This document shows, one piece after another, positions 8,819 to 17,525 of a stretch of DNA of 64,000 nt (the first letter of the stretch is position 1; every line of letters begins with the position of its first letter). The DNA is taken from assembly GCA_905215965.1 (NCBI GenBank), contig CAJMSD010000006.1:62001-126000 (forward strand), written 5' to 3'. The notes beneath the pieces were generated by a model. It did no database searches. It was not told where the DNA came from and saw only the letters and a list, made by a program, of their open reading frames with translations. The translations under genes were made by a program, and so were the position numbers. The DNA comes from an uncultured bacterium (lineage in GTDB: Bacteria; Bacillota; Clostridia; Oscillospirales; Ruminococcaceae).

Positions 8819-9031
8819 ATGGCTAAAAGAGAAATTTCAATTAAAACCGAATATATAAAGCTTGACGCACTTTTAAAATTTTCGGGTCTTGCAGATACCG
8901 GCGGCGAAGCTAAGATCCTTATTCAGGACGGACAAGTCTTGGTAAACGGCGAAGTCTGTACCATGAGAGGAAAAAAGATACGAAGCGGCGATAATGTGAG
9001 AATAGGAGAAGAAGAGGTAACAGTCGTTTGA
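8819..9031 (+). CDS. yaaA: S4-domain RNA-binding protein (YaaA/RlbA)
   Basis: 70-residue S4 RNA-binding protein of the YaaA/RlbA family, conserved between dnaN and recF in Firmicutes and linked to ribosome assembly. The S4 core reads IKLDALLKFSGLADTGGEAK, then LIQDGQVLVNGE and RGKKIRSGD. Its stop codon overlaps the recF start (TTGA), so translation is coupled. No other domain is present. Confidence 0.93.
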   Translation: MAKREISIKTEYIKLDALLKFSGLADTGGEAKILIQDGQVLVNGEVCTMRGKKIRSGDNVRIGEEEVTVV

Positions 9032-10176
9032 TCGTCACTCATACCGAAATTGACGGATTTAAGAATCTGGAGAAAATTTCCTTTGATCCCGATCCTAAAT
9101 ATAATATCATAGTCGGTCAGAATGCGCAGGGTAAAACAAATATTCTTGAAGCAATGTGGATATTGTCCGGCTGCAGAAGCTTTCGCGGTTCTAAAGAAAA
9201 GGATTATATTTGCCTTGACGGAAACAAAATGCTTTCGGCAATTAAAATAATAGACAGCGTCAGAGAACAGAAGATCTCCTTTGAAATGACAAAGGGAACG
9301 TCTGCTCCGAAACAGATCCTGCTTAACGGTGTGAAAATCAAGGGTACGCGGGCTTTATTCGATGTTTTTAAGTGCATAACTTTTATTCCCGACGATGTCG
9401 ATATAATTAAGGGATCTCCGGAAAGAAGAAGAAGCTTTATAGATATGGCGTCTTCACAGCTGAACCCGATGTTTATAGCTCATATCAATAAGCACAACAG
9501 CATTATGAATCAAAGAAACGCTCTGCTTAAAAATATCTGGCAGGGAACGGCTTCTCCGGAAATTCTTGAAGTATGGGACAGACAGGCATCAAAAGAGGGT
9601 GCAGTGATCTCATATATGAGAAATGATTATATCAGTAAAATAAATGAGATATGCGGCAGACTTTACCGTACAATTTCCGGAGGCTCGGAAGAGCTGGAGC
9701 TTGAATATCGTTCCAATGTTTTTAAAGCGGAGGATCTGAGTCAGCCGTGCGGAGAAGCTGCGGCTGAAAAATATTATGAAAAGCTTCGTGAAACGGCAGA
9801 GTATGATATTCGTACAGGCTGTACTCATGCAGGAGTAAACAGAGATGAAATAAATATAAAGATCAACGGTTTAAGCGCAAAGGAATACGGTTCTCAGGGA
9901 CAAATAAAAAGCGCTGCCCTTGTTATGAAGCTTGCTCAGGCGGAAATTTTCATGCAGCGTTCAAAGGACGCTCCGGTCGTTTTTCTTGACGACGTAATGG
10001 GAGAGCTTGATGAAAAACGCCAAAGATTCATTTTTGACATAATCAAGGATATGCAGGTCTTTATAACAGTTTGCAACGAGAGTGCGCTTTTGCCTGAAAT
10101 AAAAGGAAAAATATTGAGAATAAGCAATGGCAGAATAACGGAGGAAACTGAAAATGTATCTTCATCTGGGGAATGA
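9028..10176 (+). CDS. recF: DNA replication and repair protein RecF
   Basis: SMC-like ATPase that loads RecA at gaps, with RecO and RecR. It has 382 residues. Walker A GQNAQGKTN is near residue 32, the RecF signature NAQGKTNILEAM follows, and the Walker B/D-loop region FLDDVMGELDE lies near residue 325. The start is TTG at 9028, supported by alignment of MIVTHTEIDGFKNLEK with the family N-terminus and by an AGAGG site upstream. It overlaps yaaA by 4 nt and remB by 23 nt. Confidence 0.95.
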   Translation: MIVTHTEIDGFKNLEKISFDPDPKYNIIVGQNAQGKTNILEAMWILSGCRSFRGSKEKDYICLDGNKMLSAIKIIDSVREQKISFEMTKGTSAPKQILLNGVKIKGTRALFDVFKCITFIPDDVDIIKGSPERRRSFIDMASSQLNPMFIAHINKHNSIMNQRNALLKNIWQGTASPEILEVWDRQASKEGAVISYMRNDYISKINEICGRLYRTISGGSEELELEYRSNVFKAEDLSQPCGEAAAEKYYEKLRETAEYDIRTGCTHAGVNRDEINIKINGLSAKEYGSQGQIKSAALVMKLAQAEIFMQRSKDAPVVFLDDVMGELDEKRQRFIFDIIKDMQVFITVCNESALLPEIKGKILRISNGRITEETENVSSSGE

Positions 10177-10423
10177 TCACTCAGTGAATGTAAACGATAT
10201 TGTAGGAATTTTCGACATTGAAAATACTACAGTTGAAAAATGCACAAAAAAATTGCTTGACCGCGCCGAAAAAGAAAAAAGGTGCGTTTACACTACAATG
10301 GATATGCCGAAAAGCTTTATACTTGTCATAAAAAAAGGAGAAGAAAAGCTCTATATTTCGCAGCTTGCGGCATCAACGCTGAAAAAAAGGCTTGACGGAG
10401 GCATATTTGAAATACAACGATAA
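10154..10423 (+). CDS. remB: extracellular matrix regulator RemB-like (DUF370)
   Basis: 89-residue DUF370 protein of the YaaB/RemB type, which in Bacillus sits between recF and gyrB. Family features visible are the start MYLHLGNDHSVNVNDIVGIFD, the KSFILV segment and the YISQLAASTLKKR end. RemA/RemB proteins are ring-forming DNA-binding regulators of biofilm matrix genes in Bacillus; the role here is unknown. The start lies inside the recF 3' end, with GGAGG 6-7 nt upstream, implying coupling. Confidence 0.88.
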   Translation: MYLHLGNDHSVNVNDIVGIFDIENTTVEKCTKKLLDRAEKEKRCVYTTMDMPKSFILVIKKGEEKLYISQLAASTLKKRLDGGIFEIQR

Positions 10424-10499
10424 CAGAATAATGCGCAATTAAAGTTATTTACTTGAAATCTGCGATTATATCGATCTATAAACGACCGGAGGTAAATAA

Positions 10500-12446
10500 A
10501 TGAGTCAGCAGAATAATAATTACGATGAAAACGATATACAAGTCCTTGAGGGACTTGAAGCGGTAAGAAAAAGACCGGGTATGTATATCGGTTCAACAGG
10601 ACCAAGAGGATTGCATCACCTTGTTTATGAAATTGTGGATAACTCTATCGACGAGGCTCTTGCAGGCTACTGTACCGAGATAAAAGTTGAAATTCTTGAG
10701 GGAAATGTTATCCGTGTTTCAGATAACGGAAGAGGCATTCCTGTAGGAATCCACCCAAAGGAAGGGATCTCTGCTGCTACAGTCGTATATACCATTCTCC
10801 ATGCAGGCGGAAAGTTCGGCGGCGGAGGATATAAGGTTTCGGGAGGTCTCCACGGCGTCGGAGCTTCTGTTGTAAACGCTCTTTCCGAATGGCTTGAGCT
10901 TACCGTAAAGGACGGAAAGCATATCCATTTCCAGAGATTTGAAAGAGGAAATTATTCGGAACAGCTTAAAGTTATAGGAGAAACCTCTGAGACCGGAACA
11001 AGCGTTATGTTCAAGGCTGACGGCGAAATTTTTGAAGAGACTAAATATGACTATGAGACACTGCTTAAAAGGCTTCGTGAACAGGCTTTTCTGAATGCGG
11101 GAATTAAGATAGTTTTTTCCGACTGCCGAAATATTGAAGAAAATGTAGACGAAAATGGTAATCAACGCTCCGAAACTCTTCATTATGAGGGAGGTATACG
11201 TCAGTTTGTCGAGCATATTCATGCTACAAGAGGACTTGCAAGCCTCAGCGATGAGGTTATATATATATCGGGAACTCAGGGAGATTCGTTTGCCGAAATA
11301 GCTATGCAGTATAATGACAGCTATAATGAAATTATTCTTTCTTTTGCCAATAATATTCATACGGTAGACGGCGGTACTCACGAAACGGCTTTCAAAAATA
11401 TGCTCACAAAGGTCATTAACGAGTACGGAAGAAAAATGAATCTTCTTAAGGATAAAGAAAAGCTTATGGGAGACGATGTCCGAGAGGGGCTTACTGCAAT
11501 TATTTCGGTAAAGCTCACAGAATGCGAGTTTGAAGGACAGACTAAGGGACGTCTCGGAAATCCGGAAGTAAAGCCTTTTGTAGAAAAAATGGTACAGGAA
11601 AAGCTTATGAATTATCTTGAAGAGCATCCTGATGTCGCTAAGCTTATTTTCGATAAAAGTGTTTCCGCTCTGAAAGCCCGTGAAGCTGCAAAAAGAGCTC
11701 GTGAAAACGAACGTAATAAAAACGCTTTCGGTAAGTCTCCGATGCCCGAAAAGCTTGCCGACTGCGCTGAACGCGATAACCGCTATACCGAGCTTTATAT
11801 CGTCGAGGGAGATTCAGCCGGCGGCTCCGCAAAGCAGGGACGTGACAGACGTTATCAGGCGATACTTTCTCTTTGGGGAAAAATGCTCAACGTAGAAAAG
11901 GCGCGCATAGATAAAATTTACGGAAACGAAAAGCTTCTTCCTGTAGTAACGGCGCTCGGAACGGGAATAGGCGAAGATTTTGATATTGAAAAGCTAAGAT
12001 ACGGCAAAGTAATAATCATGGCGGATGCCGATGTTGACGGTATGCATATACGCAGTCTTTTGCTTACCTTCTTTTTCAGATATATGCGTCAGCTTATTAC
12101 AAACGGAAATATTTATATAGCTCAGCCTCCGCTTTACAGAGTTGAAAGAGCAAAAAAGATAAGATATGCTTTTTCTGATGAAGAGCGTGACCAGTATATA
12201 AAAGAACTTTCCGAAGACGGAAAATATAAGGTCGAAACTCAGCGTTATAAAGGTCTTGGTGAAATGGACCCAATGCAGCTGTGGGAAACAACTATGGATC
12301 CAGAACGCCGTACTATCGTAAAAATTACTATGGAGGACGCTATTAAAGCCGACGAAACAATAACGATACTCATGGGCGATGATGTAGGACCAAGAAAGAA
12401 CTTTATAGAGAAAAATGCCAAATATGTAGGCGAGCTTGACGTATAA
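10500..12446 (+). CDS. gyrB: DNA gyrase subunit B
   Basis: ATPase subunit of DNA gyrase; 648 residues, typical for Firmicutes. The GHKL ATPase domain shows YEIVDNSIDEALAG, DNGRGIPV and the GGLHGVGASVVNALS motif. The Toprim region shows LYIVEGDSAGGSAKQGRD and MADADVDGMHIRSLLLTFF. The C-terminus has QRYKGLGEMDPMQLWETTMDP, characteristic of GyrB. A GGAGG site lies 7 nt before the ATG. It is followed by two membrane genes before gyrA rather than by gyrA directly. Confidence 0.98.
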   Translation: MSQQNNNYDENDIQVLEGLEAVRKRPGMYIGSTGPRGLHHLVYEIVDNSIDEALAGYCTEIKVEILEGNVIRVSDNGRGIPVGIHPKEGISAATVVYTILHAGGKFGGGGYKVSGGLHGVGASVVNALSEWLELTVKDGKHIHFQRFERGNYSEQLKVIGETSETGTSVMFKADGEIFEETKYDYETLLKRLREQAFLNAGIKIVFSDCRNIEENVDENGNQRSETLHYEGGIRQFVEHIHATRGLASLSDEVIYISGTQGDSFAEIAMQYNDSYNEIILSFANNIHTVDGGTHETAFKNMLTKVINEYGRKMNLLKDKEKLMGDDVREGLTAIISVKLTECEFEGQTKGRLGNPEVKPFVEKMVQEKLMNYLEEHPDVAKLIFDKSVSALKAREAAKRARENERNKNAFGKSPMPEKLADCAERDNRYTELYIVEGDSAGGSAKQGRDRRYQAILSLWGKMLNVEKARIDKIYGNEKLLPVVTALGTGIGEDFDIEKLRYGKVIIMADADVDGMHIRSLLLTFFFRYMRQLITNGNIYIAQPPLYRVERAKKIRYAFSDEERDQYIKELSEDGKYKVETQRYKGLGEMDPMQLWETTMDPERRTIVKITMEDAIKADETITILMGDDVGPRKNFIEKNAKYVGELDV

Positions 12447-12455
12447 GGAGATATA

Positions 12456-13016
12456 ATGGAAGATAATTACAAGCTTGAAAAAGAATATACAATGCACGCT
12501 GAGGATTTTATTGAGGGATATACCGCGTTTCAGAAAAAATTTGTATACCCGAAAAGCTATATTTTTACAGGTATATTTCTTGTAATAGCAATAATTTATA
12601 TTGCCGCGGCAGTAAAGGATTATCAGAATACATTGTCTTACGTTCTGATATTTATAAGCCTTGCGCTTGCGGCAAGAGAGTGGTATAATCCGCGCAAAAG
12701 AAGAAGATTGTATGTCGATACGTTTCGTGAGACAGGCGATGTAAGATATAAAATTCAGATAGCTGACGAGTATATTGATTTTTCAACAGTTGAATATAAC
12801 AATGTTGAAAACTCGGAAGAAAATATATCTGAAGATGAAACGGAAGAAAGTCCCGAAAAATCAAGAATATCTCTCAATAATAACGTAAGTCTTATTGAGT
12901 ATGATAAATTTTTCCTTATATGCGTTGAAAAAAATATGTTTTACATAGTTTCAAAGGCAGAATGGACCGAAGCCGAAATTCAGATACTTCGGGATACTGT
13001 TCCGGCTTTGAAATAG
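12456..13016 (+). CDS. YcxB-like membrane protein, unknown function
   Basis: 186-residue protein. Two hydrophobic segments (about residues 35-52 and 60-75) are followed by a soluble C-terminal half. Its ending NNVSLIEYDKFFLICVEKNMFYIVSKAEWTEAE resembles the YcxB-like family C-terminus, in which a Tyr/Phe-rich strand precedes an I(V/P)K-type motif. An acidic insert (residues 115-140) interrupts that domain. GGAG precedes the ATG, 9 nt after gyrB. Function unknown; assignment to the YcxB-like family is by appearance only. Confidence 0.7.
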   Translation: MEDNYKLEKEYTMHAEDFIEGYTAFQKKFVYPKSYIFTGIFLVIAIIYIAAAVKDYQNTLSYVLIFISLALAAREWYNPRKRRRLYVDTFRETGDVRYKIQIADEYIDFSTVEYNNVENSEENISEDETEESPEKSRISLNNNVSLIEYDKFFLICVEKNMFYIVSKAEWTEAEIQILRDTVPALK

Positions 13017-13024
13017 GAGAAGCT

Positions 13025-13543
13025 ATGGAAAATAATCTTGAATTGAATGAAAAAAATATGCTTCGGGGTCTTGGAGCAGCTTCATTTGCTTCAGCGCTTT
13101 GCTTTATAGCGTCAATTCTTGTAAAAACCGGAAAATGTCCTGAGCTGTTGATGTATGTTATAAGCGCACTTTCTGTTTTTCCTGTTATGTTTTTGATTTT
13201 TACGGACAGTATAAAAAATTATCTCGTTCGTCTGATCTCTTTTATTGTTACAGGTGCGGCATTGGTATTTATATTTATCAGAGTTGGATATAAAGCCGCA
13301 GTAATGCGTGATATTGAAAATAATCTCATAAGCGGAAACAGCTTTAAATTGCTGATAATATCATTTATTGTATGCGCTGCTGCTGCATTGATATTGGCTT
13401 TGATAATTTTGATAATAAACAGAAGATCTCAAAAATACTTAGAGTATATTGAAAAAAATGAAAAGCTTCAGCAGAAATTTTCGGTTATATCGATCGCAGC
13501 AGTTTTTGTATGTATGGCAGTCTCTTCAATGATATACGGATAA
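13025..13543 (+). CDS. four-helix membrane protein, unknown function
   Basis: 172-residue hydrophobic protein with four likely transmembrane segments (about residues 14-32, 40-56, 64-82, 105-130) and possibly a fifth at the C-terminus. I recognise no motif. I start at ATG 13025 because TAGGAG lies 6 nt upstream and overlaps the stop region of the previous gene; a longer reading from 12962 would overlap the coding sequence before it. It probably belongs to the gyrB transcription unit. Confidence 0.75.
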   Translation: MENNLELNEKNMLRGLGAASFASALCFIASILVKTGKCPELLMYVISALSVFPVMFLIFTDSIKNYLVRLISFIVTGAALVFIFIRVGYKAAVMRDIENNLISGNSFKLLIISFIVCAAAALILALIILIINRRSQKYLEYIEKNEKLQQKFSVISIAAVFVCMAVSSMIYG

Positions 13544-13604
13544 GAAATATTTTTGTAACGCGAAGAAAGATTCTGATTTAAAATTTGTTTTGGAGGTAAA
13601 TAAA

Positions 13605-16232
13605 TTGCTTTATAACGATAATTCAAAGGTAATTGATACCGAAATTGTCAATGAAATGGAAAACTCAATGCTGAAATATGCAATGAGCGTTATCGTTTCA
13701 AGAGCGCTTCCCGATGTAAGAGACGGCCTAAAGCCTGTACACAGACGTATATTGTATACGCTTCATGAAAATGGGCTTACTCCGGATAAAGCGTACAGAA
13801 AATGCGCCGATACTGTCGGAGCGGTTCTTGGACGTTATCATCCTCACGGTGACGCTTCCGTTTACGATGCTCTTGTGCGTCTTGCGCAGGATTTTTCTAT
13901 GAGATATCCTCTTGTAGACGGCCACGGAAACTTCGGTTCGATTGACGGCGATAAGGCTGCCGCTTATCGATATACGGAAGCTAAAATGGCAAAAATTACT
14001 CTTGAAATGCTTACCGATATCAACAAGGAAACTGTTGATTATATACCAAACTATGACGACCGTTTGAAAGAACCTGCAGTGCTTCCGTCAAGATTTCCAA
14101 ATCTTTTGGTAAACGGATCGGTAGGCATTGCAGTCGGCATGGCTACAAATATACCTCCGCATAATCTCGGAGAGGTCATAGACGCACTTCAGCTTCTTAT
14201 TGATAATCCCGACTGTACTCTTGACGAGCTTATGGAGCATATAAAAGGCCCTGATTTCCCTACAGGCGGTATAATCATGGGCAAAGCGGGCATACGTGCG
14301 GCTTACGGAACTGGACGCGGTAAAATAATTCTTCGTTCAAGAACTCATTTTGAAGAAATAAAGGGCAGAAATGCTATTATCGTGGACGAGATCCCGTACA
14401 TGATAAATAAAACAAATCTCCTTAAAAGCATCAACCAGCTTTGCCGCGATAAACGTATTGAAGGCGTTTACGACCTCAGAGACGAATCCGATAAGGACGG
14501 TATGAGAATTGTTATTGAGCTTAAAAAGGACGCTATGCCTCAGATAGTTCTTAATAAGCTGTTTAGCTATACAAAGCTTCAGGATACCGTAGGCATCATT
14601 ATGCTTGCTCTTGTAAACGGAGAGCCAAAAACTCTTACTTTGAAGTCAATGCTTCAGAATTACCTTGAATTTCAGGTTGACGTTATACAGCGCAGAACAA
14701 GATTTGATCTGCGAAAAGCTCTTGAACGCGCTCATATACTTCAAGGTTTTGTCCTTGCGGCAGATCATATTGACGAGGTAATAAACATACTTCGTTCAAG
14801 CAAAACTATACCGGAAGCTAAAGAGCGTATGATGGAACGCTTTAAGGATGTAGATATGTCCGCTTTGCTTGACAGAGCGCAGTATGATCTTAATGTTGTA
14901 CATCTTGAGCATCAGACGGGTCTTTCGTCCGAACAGGCTGACGCTATAGTTCAGATGCGTCTTGGACAGCTGACCGGTCTTGAGCGTCAGAAAATAACCG
15001 ACGAGCTATACGGTCTTCTTACAAAAATAACCGATTTTGAAGATATCCTTGCAGATATTAACCGTGTATATGAAATAATAATGAACGATCTTAATGAAAT
15101 ACGCAGAAAGTTCAGCGATAAGAGAAGAACCGATATTGAAGCCGTAAGCGGAGAGGTCGACGTTGAAGATCTTATCCCTGTAGAGGACTGTGTTGTTACC
15201 CTTACAAATAACGGTTATATAAAGCGTATGCCTGTAAGCGAGTATAAAACTCAGCGCAGGGGCGGCAGAGGTATTACCGGAATGAAGCAGCGTGAGGAAG
15301 ACTTTGTTGAGGAAATGTTCATTTGCTCGACTCATGACAATATTCTTTTCATCTCCAACAAGGGCATAATGTATAAGCTTAAATGTTACGAAATACCCGA
15401 CGGCTCAAAGGCTTCAAGAGGATTTAATCTTATAAATCTGCTTCCGCTTTCCGAGGGAGAAAAAATTGCCGCAATGCTTAAAACCGATGATTTCAGCGAA
15501 AATAAATTTGTTGTAATGGTTACTAAGAACGGCAAGATCAAAAGAACAAATCTTTCAATGTATAAAAATGTCCGCAAAAACGGTCTGATCGCCATAGGTT
15601 TGGACGACGAAGATGAAATTGCCGGAGTCCGCATGACTGACGGTAACGCTCAGCTGTTTGTGGCAACACGAAACGGTATGGCTATTCGCCTTGAGGAAGA
15701 AAAAATACGCGCACTTTCACGTTCGGCACACGGCGTAAGAGCTATAAAGCTGCGTGACGGAGACTATGTTGTATCAATGGCTCGTGTGCGTGACGGAGCT
15801 ACTCTGCTCACAGTGACCGAAAACGGATACGGAAAACGTACCGAAATAGACAAATACCGTATACAGAACAGGGGCGGATACGGTCTTACCAATTACAAAA
15901 CAGACGATGTAAGAGGAAAGATATGCGGTATCAAGATAGTTGACGAGGACGACGATATTATCCTTATTTCAAGTGACGGAATAATTATACGTATTTTAAC
16001 GAGCGATATTCGCATTATGGGCAGAGCCGCAAAGGGAGTACGTGTAATGAGAGTAGGAGATGACTCGAAGGTCGTAGCCTTTACAAGAGCCGAGCATGAC
16101 GATAATGCCGAGACTGAAAAGGTAGAGCAGCTTACTGAGGAACAGGCTAAAAAAGCCGAAGAAGAAGCTGCAATCGAAGAAGCAAACGAGGTAGTTATCG
16201 AAGCAGATGAAAACGAGGACGGAGAAGAGTAA
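13605..16232 (+). CDS. gyrA: DNA gyrase subunit A
   Basis: Breakage-reunion subunit of gyrase, 875 residues. The QRDR region is SRALPDVRDGLKPVHRRILY and GRYHPHGDASVYDALVRLAQ. The catalytic Tyr is about residue 123 in AYRYTEAKM. The gyrase-specific GyrA box QRRGGRG (near 550) separates it from topoisomerase IV ParC. The C-terminal propeller is followed by a Glu/Ala-rich acidic tail. I use TTG at 13605 as start because GGAGG (13592-13596) is then 8 nt upstream; a TTG five codons earlier overlaps that site. Confidence 0.97.
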   Translation: MLYNDNSKVIDTEIVNEMENSMLKYAMSVIVSRALPDVRDGLKPVHRRILYTLHENGLTPDKAYRKCADTVGAVLGRYHPHGDASVYDALVRLAQDFSMRYPLVDGHGNFGSIDGDKAAAYRYTEAKMAKITLEMLTDINKETVDYIPNYDDRLKEPAVLPSRFPNLLVNGSVGIAVGMATNIPPHNLGEVIDALQLLIDNPDCTLDELMEHIKGPDFPTGGIIMGKAGIRAAYGTGRGKIILRSRTHFEEIKGRNAIIVDEIPYMINKTNLLKSINQLCRDKRIEGVYDLRDESDKDGMRIVIELKKDAMPQIVLNKLFSYTKLQDTVGIIMLALVNGEPKTLTLKSMLQNYLEFQVDVIQRRTRFDLRKALERAHILQGFVLAADHIDEVINILRSSKTIPEAKERMMERFKDVDMSALLDRAQYDLNVVHLEHQTGLSSEQADAIVQMRLGQLTGLERQKITDELYGLLTKITDFEDILADINRVYEIIMNDLNEIRRKFSDKRRTDIEAVSGEVDVEDLIPVEDCVVTLTNNGYIKRMPVSEYKTQRRGGRGITGMKQREEDFVEEMFICSTHDNILFISNKGIMYKLKCYEIPDGSKASRGFNLINLLPLSEGEKIAAMLKTDDFSENKFVVMVTKNGKIKRTNLSMYKNVRKNGLIAIGLDDEDEIAGVRMTDGNAQLFVATRNGMAIRLEEEKIRALSRSAHGVRAIKLRDGDYVVSMARVRDGATLLTVTENGYGKRTEIDKYRIQNRGGYGLTNYKTDDVRGKICGIKIVDEDDDIILISSDGIIIRILTSDIRIMGRAAKGVRVMRVGDDSKVVAFTRAEHDDNAETEKVEQLTEEQAKKAEEEAAIEEANEVVIEADENEDGEE

Positions 16233-16235
16233 AAT

Positions 16236-16715
16236 ATGTTAAAAGAGATCCTCAGCGGAAGCGCGTGCGCCGAATGCCGTCTTTGCTGCGTATTTGACAG
16301 ATATGACGTGTGGGAAACTCCTGTTTTTACCGATGAAATAAAAAATAAAATTAAAGAGGTAAAACCGGAAGCGGAATTCCTGCCAAAAGACGGAGGTTGG
16401 ATATTCAAGGTAGAAGAGCTCGACGAGAATCAGCTGTTTAATTGTCCTGCACTGACGGAAAAAGGCTGTATGCTTGGTGACGAAAAGCCTTTTGACTGCC
16501 GTATATGGCCGTACAGAATTATGAAGATCGGAGATAAACGGGCTATAACTCTGGCTTCAATATGCGATGAAATGTATAACCGTCCGCTTTCCGAGCTTGT
16601 TGACTTTCTTAAAAAAGGACTTGCGGAAAAAATCTTTTCCTATGCGGATAAGCATCCGGAAATTGTCAAGCCTTATTATGACGGATATCCTGTGCTTATT
16701 TTTGAAAAAGAATGA
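16236..16715 (+). CDS. YkgJ-family cysteine-cluster protein
   Basis: 159-residue protein with the Cys pattern of the YkgJ/UPF0153 family, proposed to bind a metal or Fe-S cluster: CAECRLCC near the N-terminus, CPALTEKGC around residue 70, and PFDCRIWPYR at about 90, with a further Cys in LASICDEMY. The molecular role is not established. It starts 3 nt after the gyrA stop with AGTAAA spacing and no strong ribosome site, consistent with coupling to gyrA. A terminator follows. Confidence 0.85.
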   Translation: MLKEILSGSACAECRLCCVFDRYDVWETPVFTDEIKNKIKEVKPEAEFLPKDGGWIFKVEELDENQLFNCPALTEKGCMLGDEKPFDCRIWPYRIMKIGDKRAITLASICDEMYNRPLSELVDFLKKGLAEKIFSYADKHPEIVKPYYDGYPVLIFEKE

Positions 16716-16725
16716 TAAAAACATG

Positions 16726-16760
16726 AAGCCTGAGAAGAATCTTTCTCAGGCTTTTTCTTT
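16726..16760 (+). terminator. Rho-independent terminator of the gyrA unit
   Basis: Stem AAGCCTGAGAA (16726-16736) pairs with TTCTCAGGCTT (16743-16753), followed by TTTCTTTT. It ends the dnaN-to-YkgJ gene run and also lies opposite the end of the next minus-strand gene. Confidence 0.9.
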
Positions 16761-16782
16761 TACTTTATCATAGAGCTTTACC

Positions 16783-17202
16783 TTATTTTTTTCGATTCAA
16801 ATATGAACTTATTTCATCATATTCGTCTTGTGTCAGTTCACCTGATTCGAGCATTGTACGCAGTTCATCGTCAGTTGGTTTATCACCTTTTGACGCACAT
16901 TCTGTAATTCCTTTGAAAATCTTTGGCAGTGCAGGGATAACCGGCACTATGCAGACAGCGCCGCCGATCAGACAAACCCAACCTAAGCCGGATCCAAATT
17001 TAATGACCGCACGCAAAAAATCATAATAAATTACTTTCACAAGTGACGGAAAGACAAAAATTGCATCAAATGCGTTAATATTGTAGTCTTCAGGGATAGA
17101 TGCATCTTTACATTTTATGATAACAAAAAGACCGAATAGAATAAAAAAAATTCCCACGCTTAGCAGACAGCCAGGACGGGATATTTTTTTGAATGATTTC
17201 AT
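16783..17202 (-). CDS. membrane protein with SHOCT-like C-terminus
   Basis: 139-residue protein with two hydrophobic segments (about residues 10-28 and 68-95). A short C-terminal helical hairpin, DDELRTMLESGELTQDEYDEISSYL, has the form of a SHOCT oligomerisation domain. Function unknown. I start at ATG 17202, where GGGAG is 9 nt upstream; an ATG at 17211 would sit on the ribosome site. It stands alone, opposite lysC and converging on the gyrA terminator. Confidence 0.75.
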   Translation of the reverse strand: MKSFKKISRPGCLLSVGIFFILFGLFVIIKCKDASIPEDYNINAFDAIFVFPSLVKVIYYDFLRAVIKFGSGLGWVCLIGGAVCIVPVIPALPKIFKGITECASKGDKPTDDELRTMLESGELTQDEYDEISSYLNRKK

Positions 17203-17422
17203 GCTTGTCATCTCCCTTTATTCGATTTTTTATTATATTAATTATAACATTGGAAATAAAGAAAGTCAACGTCAAAAGAAAGTCTTTTTAAGAGAGTGAA
17301 TGATATCTATAGAATAGATGATACAGCGAATTGTTTATAAATATATACTGTACGTCAGCGGCGTACAAGCGTATTCACTAAAAATACAAATATTCTTGCT
17401 TTAAATTTGGATTTTCTATCAA
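17203..17422. other. intergenic region, no gene seen
   Basis: This is the first part of a 323-bp gap between the divergent SHOCT-like gene and lysC. It is AT-rich. A short inverted repeat around GTACGTCAGCGGCGTAC (17351-17367) is the only structure noticed. No ORF with a ribosome site was found. Confidence 0.5.
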
Positions 17423-17451
17423 TTGATTTTATGCCGAAAAAAGAATATAAT
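17423..17451 (+). promoter_or_regulatory. sigma-A promoter for aspartate kinase
   Basis: TTGATT (17423-17428), 17-nt spacer, TATAAT (17446-17451). It lies 75 nt before the lysC start. No lysine riboswitch-like structure is evident in the short leader. Confidence 0.75.
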
Positions 17452-17525
17452 AATTATGTTGAAAATTATGTATATTGAAAACATGACCGATTTTCGGATA
17501 ATTATTATATAAAGGAATGATATTT

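Noticed and set aside
10719..11627. 302-codon minus-strand frame inside gyrB
   Set aside because: Antisense to a highly conserved gene, with no ribosome site or domain; an artefact of codon bias.
17339..17370. GTACG inverted repeat upstream of lysC considered as a lysine riboswitch
   Set aside because: It lies upstream of the promoter and shows none of the long conserved paired elements of that riboswitch.
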